A stretch of 64,000 nt of DNA from Streptomyces sp. HmicA12 (GCF_000373565.1 NZ_KB891851.1:124001-188000), one strand, 5' to 3'. Numbered from the stretch's first letter, positions 30,734-40,345 are shown. The notes: generated from the sequence alone by a model not told the origin. Translations and numbers: made by a program.

Positions 30734-33085
30734 ATGACTGAGCCGTCCTCACAGCCGTTCCGACTGCCGCGCTTCTACATGCCGTACCGGGCGCGCATGA
30801 ATCCGCACCTCGAAGAGGCGCGGGCCCACTCCACCGACTGGGCCCGCGAGATGGGCATGCTGGAGGGCTCCGGCGTCTGGGAGCAGAGCGACCTGGAGGC
30901 CCACGACTACGGACTGCTGTGCGCGTACACGCACCCCGACTGCGACGGCCCGGCGCTCTCCCTGATCACCGACTGGTACGTGTGGGTCTTCTTCTTCGAC
31001 GACCACTTCCTGGACATGTTCAAGCGCACCAACGACCGCGCGGCCGGCAAGGCCCACCTCGACCGGCTGCCGTTGTTCATGCCGATGGACCTGGACGCGG
31101 AGGTCCCCGCGCCGGAGAACCCCGTCGAGGCGGGGCTCATCGACCTGTGGCGGCGCACCGTGCCCGCCATGTCGATGGAATGGCGCCGCCGCTTCGCCGA
31201 GTCGACCGAACACCTGCTCAACGAGTCGATGTGGGAACTCTCCAACATCGACGAGGGACGGATCTCCAACCCGGTCGAGTACATCGAGATGCGCCGCAAG
31301 GTCGGCGGGGCGCCCTGGTCGGCCGGGCTCGTCGAGTACGCGACCGCCGAGGTCCCCGCGGTCGTGGCGAGGTCGAGGCCGCTGCGCGTCCTCATGGAGG
31401 CGTTCTCCGACGGCGTCCACCTGCGCAACGACCTGTTCTCGTACGAGCGCGAGGTCCAGGACGAAGGGGAACTCTCCAACGGCGTCCTGGTGCTGGAGAC
31501 CTTCTTCGGCTGCACGACACAGGAGGCGGCGGAGGCCGTCAACGACGTACTCACCTCACGGCTGCACCAGTTCGAGCACACCGCGCTCACCGAGGTGCCC
31601 GCGCTCGCCCTGGAGAAGGGGCTCACGCCGGACCAGGTCGCGGCCGTCGCCGCCTACACGCAGGGCCTTCAGGACTGGCAGTCCGGCGGCCACGAGTGGC
31701 ACCTGCGGTCGAGCCGCTACATGAACAAGGGGGCTGTCCAGGAGCGCCCGTTGGGCGGGCCGACCGGGATCGGGACCGAGTCCACCGACGTACGGGCACT
31801 GTTCGACGCGGTCGGGGCCGAGCGGCTGCGGGCGTACACCCATGTGCCGTTCCAGAAGGTGGGCCCCTCCAGGATCCCCGAGCTCTACATGCCGTTCGAG
31901 CTGCGGCTCAACTCCGGCCTGGCAGGCGCGAGGGAGCGCCTCGTCCCCTGGGCGCACCGGATGGGCATCCTGGCGGAGGGCGTCTGGGACGAGGACAGGC
32001 TCGCGGCCGCCGACCTGGCCCTGTGCTCGGCGGGCCTCGACCCCGACGGCACGCCGGAGGCGCTCGACCTCAGCGCGCAGTGGCTCGCCTGGGGGACGTA
32101 CGGGGACGACTACTACCCCCTCGTCTTCGGTCATCGGCGTGACATGGCCGCGGCCCGGCTCTGCACCGAGCGCCTGTCGGCGTGCATGCCGATCGCCGGT
32201 GAGGAGATCCCGGCACCGGCCAACGCCATGGAGCGCGGCCTCGCCGACCTGTGGCTGCGCACCGCGCGCGACATGACTCCCGACCAGCGGCGCAGCCTCA
32301 AGGCATCCGTCGACGTCATGACGGAGAGCTGGCTGTGGGAACTCGCCAACCAGATCCAGAACCGGGTCCCCGACCCCGTCGACTACCTGGAGATGCGCCG
32401 CGCCACCTTCGGCTCCGACCTGACCATGAGCCTGTGCCGCCTCGGCCACGGGCCCGCCGTACCGCCCGAGGTGTACCGCAGCGGCCCCGTCCGCTCCCTG
32501 GAGAACGCGGCGGCCGACTACGCGATGCTGGTCAACGACGTGTTCTCGTACCAGAAGGAGATCGAGTACGAGGGTGAGGTCCACAACGCGATCCTCGTCG
32601 TGCAGAACTTCTTCGGAGCCGACTACCCGACAGGCCTGCGCGTCGTGCACGACCTGATGACGCAGCGCATGCAGCAGTTCGAGCACGTGGTCGCGCATGA
32701 ACTGCCTCTTCTGTACGAGGACTTCAAGCTCGACCGGTCGGCGCGGTCGGTCATGGACGGCTATGTCGAGCAGCTGCGCAACTGGATGTCCGGCATCCTC
32801 AACTGGCACAGGGAAGTGGACCGTTACCGCGCCGACCACCTCGCCGACCGCGCCCACGGCTTCCTGCCGGACCGGATCCCGGCCTCGCCGCTGCCTCTCA
32901 TGACACCGCCGGTGTACGCGCCCGAACCGCCGGCGGTGACACCCGCGCCGGACCCCGTCGACTCCGCCGCCGCAGTCCCCGCCGGGATCGGAGCGCCGCT
33001 GCCGTCCACGGCGCCGCCGCCGCTGCCCTTCGCGTGGAAGGCGTCGGTTCCGGTTCCGGTTTCCGGACCTCCTCGTCCGGAATGA
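30734..33085 (+). CDS. geoA: Geosmin synthase (germacradienol/geosmin synthase)
   Basis: A 783-residue bifunctional terpene synthase that turns farnesyl diphosphate into germacradienol and then geosmin. The N-terminal half has DDHFLD at 89-94 and the metal motif NDLFSYEREVQDEGE near 236. The C-terminal half has DDYYP near 457 and NDVFSYQKEIEYEGE near 600. Both halves align well with the known S. coelicolor enzyme as I recall it. The C-terminal tail after LPDRIPAS is an extra Pro-rich stretch of about 60 residues. The gene is monocistronic. Confidence 0.97.
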   Translation: MTEPSSQPFRLPRFYMPYRARMNPHLEEARAHSTDWAREMGMLEGSGVWEQSDLEAHDYGLLCAYTHPDCDGPALSLITDWYVWVFFFDDHFLDMFKRTNDRAAGKAHLDRLPLFMPMDLDAEVPAPENPVEAGLIDLWRRTVPAMSMEWRRRFAESTEHLLNESMWELSNIDEGRISNPVEYIEMRRKVGGAPWSAGLVEYATAEVPAVVARSRPLRVLMEAFSDGVHLRNDLFSYEREVQDEGELSNGVLVLETFFGCTTQEAAEAVNDVLTSRLHQFEHTALTEVPALALEKGLTPDQVAAVAAYTQGLQDWQSGGHEWHLRSSRYMNKGAVQERPLGGPTGIGTESTDVRALFDAVGAERLRAYTHVPFQKVGPSRIPELYMPFELRLNSGLAGARERLVPWAHRMGILAEGVWDEDRLAAADLALCSAGLDPDGTPEALDLSAQWLAWGTYGDDYYPLVFGHRRDMAAARLCTERLSACMPIAGEEIPAPANAMERGLADLWLRTARDMTPDQRRSLKASVDVMTESWLWELANQIQNRVPDPVDYLEMRRATFGSDLTMSLCRLGHGPAVPPEVYRSGPVRSLENAAADYAMLVNDVFSYQKEIEYEGEVHNAILVVQNFFGADYPTGLRVVHDLMTQRMQQFEHVVAHELPLLYEDFKLDRSARSVMDGYVEQLRNWMSGILNWHREVDRYRADHLADRAHGFLPDRIPASPLPLMTPPVYAPEPPAVTPAPDPVDSAAAVPAGIGAPLPSTAPPPLPFAWKASVPVPVSGPPRPE

Positions 33086-33170
33086 CGGGTTCAGGGAACT
33101 TTGGTGGGGTCCCCGCGGTCTTGGTAGGTGAGACGGCCACTGACCGGCCGTACGACCGGGGGACTTCACG

Positions 33171-33190
33171 AGAACACACGGGGGTGTTCT
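33171..33190. promoter_or_regulatory. Palindrome just before the multicopper oxidase start
   Basis: AGAACAC and GTGTTCT arms with a six-base centre ACGGGG, ending four bases before the TTG start at 33195. It covers the ribosome site, so a bound regulator or hairpin could block translation. Confidence 0.45.
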
Positions 33191-33194
33191 TACC

Positions 33195-35081
33195 TTGACC
33201 GAGATCGCTGAGATCTTCGACCGCATCACGGACGGACCGACCGGGGGAGAGGCGGGGGAACTGGTGCCGTACGCGGCGCCGTTGACCGTGCCGCCGGTGC
33301 TGCGGCCCGCGTCCGACGACGTACTGAAGGAGACCGAGATCGCGCTGCGCCCGGTGTGGCAGCGCCTCCACCCGCAGCTGCCGCCCACCCTCATGTGGGG
33401 GTACGACGGACACGTGCCGGGCCCGACGATCGAGGTGCGGCGCGGGCAGCGCGTCCGCATCGCCTGGACCAACCGCATCCCGAAGGGCGGCGAGTACCCG
33501 GTGACGGCGGTGGAGGTGTCGAACGCGACACCGAACCCGAGCACCGAGCCCGGCCGCGGCAAGGTGCCGGTCCCGCCGATCGCCGACGTCGCGGCCCTGC
33601 CCGCCTGGTCCGTCACGCATCTGCACGGCGCGCAGACCGGCGGCGGCAACGACGGCTGGGCGGACAATGCGGTGGGCTTCGGCGACGCACAGCTCTCCGA
33701 GTATCCGAACGAGCACCAGGCGGTGCAGTGGTGGTACCACGACCACGCGATGAACATCACGCGGTGGAACGTGCAGGCGGGCCTGTACGGCACGTACCTC
33801 GTCCGTGACGACGAGGAGGACGCGCTGGGGCTCCCGAGCGGGGAGCGGGAGATCCCGCTGCTCCTCGCGGACCGGAACCTGGACACGGACGAGGACGGCA
33901 GTCTGAACGGGAGGCTGCTGCACAAGACCGTCAAGGTCCAGGAGGCGAACCCGGAGACGGGCAAGCCGGTGTCCCTGCCCTTCACCGGCCCGTACACGAC
34001 GGTGAACGGGAGGATCTGGCCGTACGCCGAGGTGGACGCGGCGTGGTACCGCTTCCGCCTGGTGAACGCGTCGAACGCGCGCATCTACGACCTGGTCCTC
34101 ATCGACGAGGACGGCGACCCGGTCCCGGGCGTCCTGAAGCAGATCGGCAGCGACGGCGGGCTGCTGCCCCGGCCGGTGCCGGTCGACTTCGACGACGCGC
34201 TGCCGACGCTGACCGTCGCGCCTGCCGAGCGGATGGACCTGCTCATCGACTTCGCGGCGCTCGCCGGCCGGCGGGTCCGCCTGGTCAACAAGGGCCCCGG
34301 GCAGCCGGCCGGGGTACCGGACCTGCCGGGCAACGTGCGCTATCCGGACGTCCTGGAGTTCCGGGTGCGCGACTGCGGCGCACAGGACACCTTCACGCTG
34401 CCCGAGGTGCTCTCCGGCTCCTTCCGGAAACTGACGCACGACATCGAGCACGGGCACCGCCTCGTCGTGCTGACCCCGCCCGCGACCAAGGGCGGCGGCG
34501 GACACCCCGAGATGTGGGAGATGACGGAGGTCCCGGCGGAGGAGGCCGCGCACCTGGAGCTGCCCGCCGAGGGCATCATTCAACTGGTCAACGACAAGAA
34601 CGAGTTGAAGACCTACCGTCGTACCTCACGGACCTTCAACGACGGGCTCGGCTTCACCGTCGCGGAGGGAAGCCACGAGCAGTGGAGCTTCCTGAATCTC
34701 GCGGTGAACCCGCCGGTGGTGCACCCCATGCACATCCACCTCGCCGACTTCCAGATCCTCGGCCGCGACGCCTACGACGCGTCGGGGTTCGACGTGACGG
34801 TCGGCGGCACGGCCGAGCCGGTGACGTACGACGCGAAGACCACCGTCCCGTTCCCGCCGAACGAACACGGTTACAAGGACGTGTTCCGTGCGCTGCCCGG
34901 GCAGATGCTGCGCGTCATGGGCAAGTTCGACGGGGCGTACGGGCGGTTCATGTACCACTGCCACCTCCTCGAGCACGAGGACATGGGCATGATGCGGCCG
35001 TTCGTCGTGATGCCGAAGGAGGCCCTGACGTTCGACCACGGGGCCGGGCACGGGGGTGACCACGGCGGACACACCGCTTAG
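33195..35081 (+). CDS. Multicopper oxidase (phenoxazinone synthase / CotA-like)
   Basis: A 628-residue multicopper oxidase. Copper ligands are seen in four motifs: THLHGAQ, WYHDHAMN, HPMHIHLADF and HCHLLEHEDMGMM, the last with the type 1 Cys and axial Met. Length and the N-terminal pattern (ITDGPTGGEAGELVPYAAPL) resemble phenoxazinone synthase and spore-coat CotA enzymes. No signal peptide is present, so it is probably cytoplasmic. The C-terminal tail is His/Gly-rich (GAGHGGDHGGH). The start is TTG at 33195. Confidence 0.9.
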   Translation: MTEIAEIFDRITDGPTGGEAGELVPYAAPLTVPPVLRPASDDVLKETEIALRPVWQRLHPQLPPTLMWGYDGHVPGPTIEVRRGQRVRIAWTNRIPKGGEYPVTAVEVSNATPNPSTEPGRGKVPVPPIADVAALPAWSVTHLHGAQTGGGNDGWADNAVGFGDAQLSEYPNEHQAVQWWYHDHAMNITRWNVQAGLYGTYLVRDDEEDALGLPSGEREIPLLLADRNLDTDEDGSLNGRLLHKTVKVQEANPETGKPVSLPFTGPYTTVNGRIWPYAEVDAAWYRFRLVNASNARIYDLVLIDEDGDPVPGVLKQIGSDGGLLPRPVPVDFDDALPTLTVAPAERMDLLIDFAALAGRRVRLVNKGPGQPAGVPDLPGNVRYPDVLEFRVRDCGAQDTFTLPEVLSGSFRKLTHDIEHGHRLVVLTPPATKGGGGHPEMWEMTEVPAEEAAHLELPAEGIIQLVNDKNELKTYRRTSRTFNDGLGFTVAEGSHEQWSFLNLAVNPPVVHPMHIHLADFQILGRDAYDASGFDVTVGGTAEPVTYDAKTTVPFPPNEHGYKDVFRALPGQMLRVMGKFDGAYGRFMYHCHLLEHEDMGMMRPFVVMPKEALTFDHGAGHGGDHGGHTA

Positions 35082-35390
35082 ACGGAAGTCGCGGCCCGCG
35101 CGTGCTCGACCGCCGCGCGGGCCGGCGCCTGCACGATCGGGTGCGGCCGGCTGCCGTCACCGTGCAGCTCCGGCCGGAACAGCGTGGCGAGGAAGAACGG
35201 GTGCCGGTCGGTGCCGAGCTCGGCGATCCGGACCTGTCCCTCCTCGTCCGTGCCGGTGAACCGCAGACCGTGGGCGCGCAGCGTGTCCAGGTGGCCGGCC
35301 GGGCCGTAGCCGCAGAGGTAGCGCTCGACCGTGCGGTCCGCGCCGAGCACCGACTCGGCGAGCGACCCCGCGGTCAGCGTCACCGTGCCC
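35078..35390 (-). pseudogene. Remnant of a CTP-synthase-like glutamine amidotransferase
   Basis: The minus strand encodes a C-terminal piece: SLAESVLGADRTVERYLCGY, GLRFTGTDEEGQVRIAELG and HPFFLATLFRPELHGDG. These resemble the end of the CTP-synthase C-terminal-related family. Homology stops near 35390, where the opposite-strand LysR remnant begins. The catalytic part is missing. Its stop overlaps the end of the multicopper oxidase by four bases. Confidence 0.6.
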
Positions 35391-35592
35391 GGCACCGACC
35401 TGCGGACCCTGCTCACGCTCGCCGCGGCGGGCCACGGCCTGACCGTGCTGCCCGCCTCGCTCGCCGCGGACGTGACCGGAACGGTCGCGGTACCGCTCAC
35501 CGCGCCACGCGTCGTGCACCGCACGGAACTCGTCCACACGGGGGTGCCGCCGAGGCCCGGCGGAGCGGTTCGCGGCGGCCCTGACCGGCTGA
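35391..35592 (+). pseudogene. Remnant of a LysR-type regulator
   Basis: The plus strand encodes the C-terminal end of a LysR effector domain: TDLRTLLTLAAAGHGLTVLP and VPLTAPRVVHRTEL. A one-base shift near 35555 is needed to read GPAERFAAALTG and the stop at 35590-35592. No DNA-binding domain is present. It abuts the amidotransferase remnant at about 35390. Confidence 0.6.
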
Positions 35593-35746
35593 CCGGTGAC
35601 CGGCCGCACCGGCTGACCTGGGCGTGCAGCCCGGAATTCGAGCGGGCTCCGGCACTCTCACTCGTTCGGGGATCGTCGCGCGCCGTCGCCGCGGGTAGGG
35701 CTGTGGCCGGAGGCGAGCGGCCCAGGAACGCGGAGGCGAGCGACCC

Positions 35747-36346
35747 ATGGATCAGACTGCGTTGCGTCCCAAGTCCATGCCGGGAGCCGCCGGGGCGGAC
35801 CCTGATCCTGATCCCGGGGCCGAGCCCGGTACGGGCGGCGCCCGCACCCCGAAGCGGGGGCCCCGCCCGCACGCCGCGCGGCGCCGGGGCCGCCGCCTGG
35901 TCGGATGGCTCTTCGGCGTGCTGTGCGCGCTCGTCCTGGTGCTCGCGGGCGTGGGCCTCGGCACCGTCGGCGCGACCCTCATCGGCCTGAGCAAGATGGC
36001 CGAGATGCAGCAGCGGGCCGCCGCGGCCGGACCGGCGCCGTCGGCGAAGCCGAGCCCCGCCCCGAGCCGCGCCGCCGCGCGGGGCAGCCTCGGTGTCGAG
36101 GTCGTCGACGCGCCCCGTGGACCGGGCGCGCTCGTCGTCGCCGTGCACGTACCGGGACCCGGCTACACGGCGGGCCTGGTCCGCGGCGACGTCCTGCTCG
36201 GCCTCGGCACGGCGCGGATCGGCTCGGCGAGCGACCTCGCGGCCGTGGTCGCCGACGCACGGCCCGGACACGAGCTCACCCTCGACGTACGGCACGACAG
36301 CGGCGCACGTCAGGAACTGACGGCCGTCCCCGGGGTCGTCACCTGA
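35747..36346 (+). CDS. Membrane-anchored PDZ domain protein
   Basis: A 199-residue protein. An acidic then basic N-terminus (to about 50) leads into one membrane helix (LVGWLFGVLCALVLVLAGVG). After a Pro/Ser linker a PDZ domain follows (GSLGVEVVDAPRGPG, GLVRGDVLLGLGTARIGSAS). The PDZ domain should lie outside the cell and bind protein C-termini. No protease domain is present, so it is a stand-alone adaptor. The ATG has GGAGG about 14 bases upstream. Confidence 0.82.
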   Translation: MDQTALRPKSMPGAAGADPDPDPGAEPGTGGARTPKRGPRPHAARRRGRRLVGWLFGVLCALVLVLAGVGLGTVGATLIGLSKMAEMQQRAAAAGPAPSAKPSPAPSRAAARGSLGVEVVDAPRGPGALVVAVHVPGPGYTAGLVRGDVLLGLGTARIGSASDLAAVVADARPGHELTLDVRHDSGARQELTAVPGVVT

Positions 36347-36475
36347 GCCCGGGGCCGCCCGAGCGCCGTCGGCCCATGGCCGAGGGGCCCACTCGCGCCG
36401 CCGCCCCGCGACGGGCAGGATGCTGCAGTGGAACCGACACCCGCGAGCACCCCGCACGCCTACGGAGGCCCGGAC

Positions 36476-37603
36476 ATGACCACCGGCACACCCGCGCCCT
36501 TCACCGCAGCGGACTACAAGGCCCGCATGGACCGGGCCGCACGGTCCGCCGCCGACGCCGGGCTCGCCGGAGTGCTGGTCGCGCCGGGCCCCGACCTGGT
36601 CTGGCTCACCGGCTACCACGTACCGGCCGACACCGAGCGGCTCACTCTCCTCGTGCTCGCCGCCGGGCAGGAGCCCACCCTCGTCGTGCCGACCCTGGAG
36701 GCGCCCGACGCCGCGAAGGCAGCGGGCGCGGACGCCATGACGCTGCGCGACTGGACCGACGGCAAGAACCCGTACGACATCACCGCGCCCCTGATGGACG
36801 TCTGCGGCCGCTTCGGCGTCAGCGACAACGCCTGGGCGATGCACCTGCTCGGCCTGCAGAGGACCCTGCCCGAGACGTCGTACGTGTCACTGACCGAGGC
36901 GCTCCCCATGCTGCGCGCCGTCAAGGACGCCGCCGAGCTGGAGCGGCTCGCGGCGGCCGGTGCCGCGGCCGACGCCACGTACGAGGAGATCAAGAAGGTC
37001 GCCTTCGCGGGCCGCGAGGAGAACGACATCGCCCGTGAACTGTCCGATCTGCTCAAGCGGTTCGGGCACTCCCAGGTCGACTTCACCGTCGTCGGCTCCG
37101 GGCCCAACGGCGCCAACCCGCACCACGAGGCGGGCGAACGCGTCATCCAGCACGGCGACATGGTCGTCCTGGACTTCGGCGGGCTCAAGCACGGCTACGG
37201 CTCCGACACCACCCGCACCGTGCACGTCGGCGAGCCGACGGACGAGGAGCGCGAGGTCCACGACATCGTCCGCGAGGCCCAGACCGCGGCGTGCGACGCG
37301 GTGCGGCCCGGCATCGCCTGTCAGGACGTCGACCGGGTCGCCCGCAAGGTCATCACCGACGCCGGGTACGGCGAGTACTTCATCCACCGCACCGGGCACG
37401 GCATCGGCGTCACCACCCACGAACCCCCGTACATGATCGAGGGCGAGGAGCAGGAGCTGGTGCCCGGCATGTGCTTCTCCGTGGAACCCGGCATCTATCT
37501 CCCCGGCCGCTTCGGCGTGCGCGTCGAGGACATCGTCACCGTCACCGAGACCGGCGGCCGGCGCCTCAACTCCACCGCGCGGGACATGGCGATCGTGGGC
37601 TGA
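36476..37603 (+). CDS. M24-family Xaa-Pro aminopeptidase
   Basis: A 375-residue metallopeptidase of the M24B type. The N-terminal creatinase-like domain spans about 1-135. The five metal ligands lie in LDFGG, SDTTRT, HGIG, SVEPGIYLP and RVEDIV. Such enzymes cleave Xaa-Pro bonds. The ATG at 36476 has GGAGG ten bases upstream; a GTG at 36428 would add 16 residues. It is followed after four bases by the APH-like gene. Confidence 0.92.
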   Translation: MTTGTPAPFTAADYKARMDRAARSAADAGLAGVLVAPGPDLVWLTGYHVPADTERLTLLVLAAGQEPTLVVPTLEAPDAAKAAGADAMTLRDWTDGKNPYDITAPLMDVCGRFGVSDNAWAMHLLGLQRTLPETSYVSLTEALPMLRAVKDAAELERLAAAGAAADATYEEIKKVAFAGREENDIARELSDLLKRFGHSQVDFTVVGSGPNGANPHHEAGERVIQHGDMVVLDFGGLKHGYGSDTTRTVHVGEPTDEEREVHDIVREAQTAACDAVRPGIACQDVDRVARKVITDAGYGEYFIHRTGHGIGVTTHEPPYMIEGEEQELVPGMCFSVEPGIYLPGRFGVRVEDIVTVTETGGRRLNSTARDMAIVG

Positions 37604-37607
37604 CCCC

Positions 37608-38489
37608 GTGCAGGAGCCGCTCGCCGAGGACACCGTGCGCCGCCTTCTGAAGAGCGTCCTTCCGGACGGCGGCGGCATCGAGCTGCGCCCGGTCACCGAC
37701 ACGGCCTGGTGGGTGGGTGCGGGGCACGTGCTGCGGCTCGCGCGGGACGCGCGGGTCTCCCAGGGACTGCGCCGCGAGGCGCGGCTGCGCGACCTGCTCC
37801 GTCCCTACGTCACCGTCGCCCTGCCGGTGTGCGTCGCCGCCGGGGAGTGGGCGCCCGGCCTCGCCTACGCTCTGGACACCCGGCTGCCCGGGGAGTCCGC
37901 CGAGACCCGCGACGTCACCGCGGCCGGCGAGGAGGACCTCGCGGGGCTGCTCACCGGGCTGCACGCCGTGCCCGTGGCGCGGGCCGTGCCGCTCGGGGTG
38001 CCGAAGGTGGCGCCGCGCTCCCTGGAGAACCTGCGCCGGGAGGCGAAGCGCGCCGCGGAGTGGCTCGACAGGGAAGGGGAGTTCGAGGCGGCCCGCCTCG
38101 GGCAGCTCACGGCCCAGGCGGTGGCCCAGCTCGGGCCGCAGGCCGACGCGGTGCTCGTCCATCACGCCGTCACGGGGCAGCATCTGACCGTCTCGGCGGA
38201 CGGGCGGGTGCGCGGAGTCCTCGACTGGGCCGACGTGGTCGTGGGCGATCCGGCGGAGGACATCGCCGGTCTCGCGATCTCGGTGGGTGCCAGAGCGGCG
38301 GTGCGCTCCGCGACGCTGGCCGGGTACGGGGCCCGGGTCTGCCTTCGCGGGTTGTGGCTGGCGCGGTGCGACGCGCTGGTCCGTCTCGCCGCGCGGCTTC
38401 AGGGGGCGGGTGGGGGGTCTGCGGGGTTGTTGCGGGTGCGGATGGAGCGGGCGTGGGAGGCGATCCTGCTGGAGCTGGTGTCGGAGTGA
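37608..38489 (+). CDS. APH-like protein lacking the catalytic Asp
   Basis: A 293-residue protein of the aminoglycoside phosphotransferase/choline kinase fold. Metal and substrate loop VLDWADVVVGDPAEDIAGL is intact. The catalytic loop reads VHHAVTGQHLTV where the family has HxDxxxxH/N, so Asp is replaced by Ala. It may be a pseudokinase or a misaligned loop. GTG at 37608 starts four bases after the M24 stop, so they are cotranscribed. The 3' end runs into a Streptomyces repeat. Confidence 0.82.
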   Translation: MQEPLAEDTVRRLLKSVLPDGGGIELRPVTDTAWWVGAGHVLRLARDARVSQGLRREARLRDLLRPYVTVALPVCVAAGEWAPGLAYALDTRLPGESAETRDVTAAGEEDLAGLLTGLHAVPVARAVPLGVPKVAPRSLENLRREAKRAAEWLDREGEFEAARLGQLTAQAVAQLGPQADAVLVHHAVTGQHLTVSADGRVRGVLDWADVVVGDPAEDIAGLAISVGARAAVRSATLAGYGARVCLRGLWLARCDALVRLAARLQGAGGGSAGLLRVRMERAWEAILLELVSE

Positions 38490-38490
38490 C

Positions 38491-38580
38491 GCGGGGCGCG
38501 GGTCCAGGGCAAGCCGCGCGGAGCGCATGGAACTGCGCGACCAGCCCCCACGCACCCGCAGGTGAACCCGCACCCCGAAC
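38491..38580. repeat. Streptomyces intergenic repeat copy
   Basis: The stretch between the APH-like and treZ genes holds GGAACTGCGCGACCAGCCCC in inverse orientation to the GCAGTTCCCCGCGCCCC family seen at 9096-9130. It includes GC-rich inverted arms and likely ends both convergent transcripts. Confidence 0.55.
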
Positions 38581-38582
38581 CC

Positions 38583-40328
38583 CTACGGCGCCTCCACCAC
38601 CACCGCCGACTCCGCCGGAACCGTCAACAGCCCGTCGGAACCCGGTGACTGGACGGAGTCCCACGCGGCCAGGACGCGGGTGACCGGGCGCCCCAGCGGG
38701 ATCGACACCTCCGTGCGCGACAGGTTCACCGCCACCCGCACGTCCCCGCGCCGGAACGCCACCCACCGGGCCCGTTCGTCGAAAGCGACCCGTACCGCCG
38801 CCAGATCCGGGTCCTGAAGGTCCGTACGGGCGCGTCGCAGGGCGATGAGATCCCGGTACCAGGCGAGCACGCGCGCGTGGTGCCCCGTTTCGCGCTCCGC
38901 CCAGTTCAGGCAGGAGCGCTCGCGCGTCGCCGGGTCCTGCGGGTCGGGGATGTCCGCCTCGGCCCAGCCGTGCGCCGCGAACTCCCGCCGCCTGCCCTTG
39001 CGTACGGCCTCGGCGAGCGAGGGGTCGGTGTGGTCCGTGAAGAACTGCCAGGGCGTGCTGGCGGCCCACTCCTCGCCCATGAACAGCATCGGCGTGAAGG
39101 GGCTGGTGAGGACCAGGGTCGCCGCACAGGCCAGGAGGCCGGGGGAGAGGGACGCGGAGAGGCGGTCGCCCTGGGCGCGGTTGCCGATCTGGTCATGGGT
39201 CTGGGTGTAGGCGAGGAGGCGGTGCCCGGGGACGCGGGAGCGGTCCAGGGGACGGCCGTGCCGGCGGCCGCGGAACGTCGAGTACGTACCGTCGTGGAAG
39301 TAGCCGTGCGTGAGGGTCTTGGCGACCGCGGCGAGCGGCTCGCGCGCGAAGTCGGCGTAGTAGCCCTGCTGTTCACCGGTGACGGCCGCGTGCACGGCGT
39401 GGTGCATGTCGTCGTTCCACTGCGCGTGCACCCCGAGGCCGCCCTGGCGGCGGGGTGTGATGACGCGCGGGTCGGCGAGGTCGGACTCGGCGATCAGGAA
39501 CAGCGGGCGGTCCAGGCGCACCGCCAACTCGTCGACCGCGGTGGAGAGTTCCTCCAGGAACGGCAGAGCGCGGCCGTCGTGGAGCTCGTGGACCGCGTCC
39601 AGGCGCAGGCCGTCGAGGCGGTAGTCGCGCAGCCAGGCCAGCGCGCTCTCGATCAGGTAGGCGCGGACCTCGTCGGAGCCGGGCGCGTCCAGGTTCACGG
39701 CGCTGCCCCACGGCGTGTGGTGGGTGTCCGTGAAGTACGGGCCGAAGGAGGGCAGGTAGTTGCCGGACGGGCCCAGGTGGTTGTGGACCACGTCGAGGAC
39801 GACGCCGAGGCCCAGTTCGTGCGCGGAGTCGACGAAGCGCTTCAGTGCCTCGGGTCCGCCGTACGGCTCGTGGACGGCCCACAGGCTGACTCCGTCGTAC
39901 CCCCAGCCGTGCCGGCCGGGCACCGGGCACAGCGGCATCAACTCGATGTGCGTGACGCCGAGTTCGGCCAGGTGGCCCAGGTGCGCGGCCGCCGCGTCGA
40001 GCGTGCCCTCGCGGGTGTACGTGCCCACGTGCAGCTCGTACAGGACCGCCCCGGACAGTTCGCGCCCGGCCCAGTCGCCGCGCCACGCGTACCGCTTGTG
40101 GTCGACGACCGCGCTCGGGCCGTCGGGGCCGTCGGGCTGGCGGCGTGAGCGCGGGTCGGGCAGGACGGGGCCGCCGTCGACCGAGAAGCCGTAACGGGCC
40201 CCGTCCGCGGCGTCCGCCGTCCCCGTCCACCAGCCCGCGCGGTCCGGGTCGCGACCCAACGCGCGCGTGGAGCTGTCCACTTGGAGATCCACGCGCTCGG
40301 CCTGTGGTGCCCACACCTCGAACTGCAC
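38583..40328 (-). CDS. treZ: Malto-oligosyltrehalose trehalohydrolase TreZ
   Basis: A 581-residue GH13 enzyme that frees trehalose from maltooligosyl trehalose. It has an N-terminal CBM48-like domain (1-85), then the GH13 regions DVVHNH, GLRLDAVHEL, IAESD and THDQIGN. The typical hydrolase motif LYELHVGTYT is present. The GTG at 40328 opens with QFEVWAPQAERVDL. It works with TreY (45683) and the debranching enzyme (49386) in the glycogen-to-trehalose route. Confidence 0.95.
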   Translation of the reverse strand: MQFEVWAPQAERVDLQVDSSTRALGRDPDRAGWWTGTADAADGARYGFSVDGGPVLPDPRSRRQPDGPDGPSAVVDHKRYAWRGDWAGRELSGAVLYELHVGTYTREGTLDAAAAHLGHLAELGVTHIELMPLCPVPGRHGWGYDGVSLWAVHEPYGGPEALKRFVDSAHELGLGVVLDVVHNHLGPSGNYLPSFGPYFTDTHHTPWGSAVNLDAPGSDEVRAYLIESALAWLRDYRLDGLRLDAVHELHDGRALPFLEELSTAVDELAVRLDRPLFLIAESDLADPRVITPRRQGGLGVHAQWNDDMHHAVHAAVTGEQQGYYADFAREPLAAVAKTLTHGYFHDGTYSTFRGRRHGRPLDRSRVPGHRLLAYTQTHDQIGNRAQGDRLSASLSPGLLACAATLVLTSPFTPMLFMGEEWAASTPWQFFTDHTDPSLAEAVRKGRRREFAAHGWAEADIPDPQDPATRERSCLNWAERETGHHARVLAWYRDLIALRRARTDLQDPDLAAVRVAFDERARWVAFRRGDVRVAVNLSRTEVSIPLGRPVTRVLAAWDSVQSPGSDGLLTVPAESAVVVEAP

Positions 40329-40345
40329 GGGCGTTCCCCCTCGTA

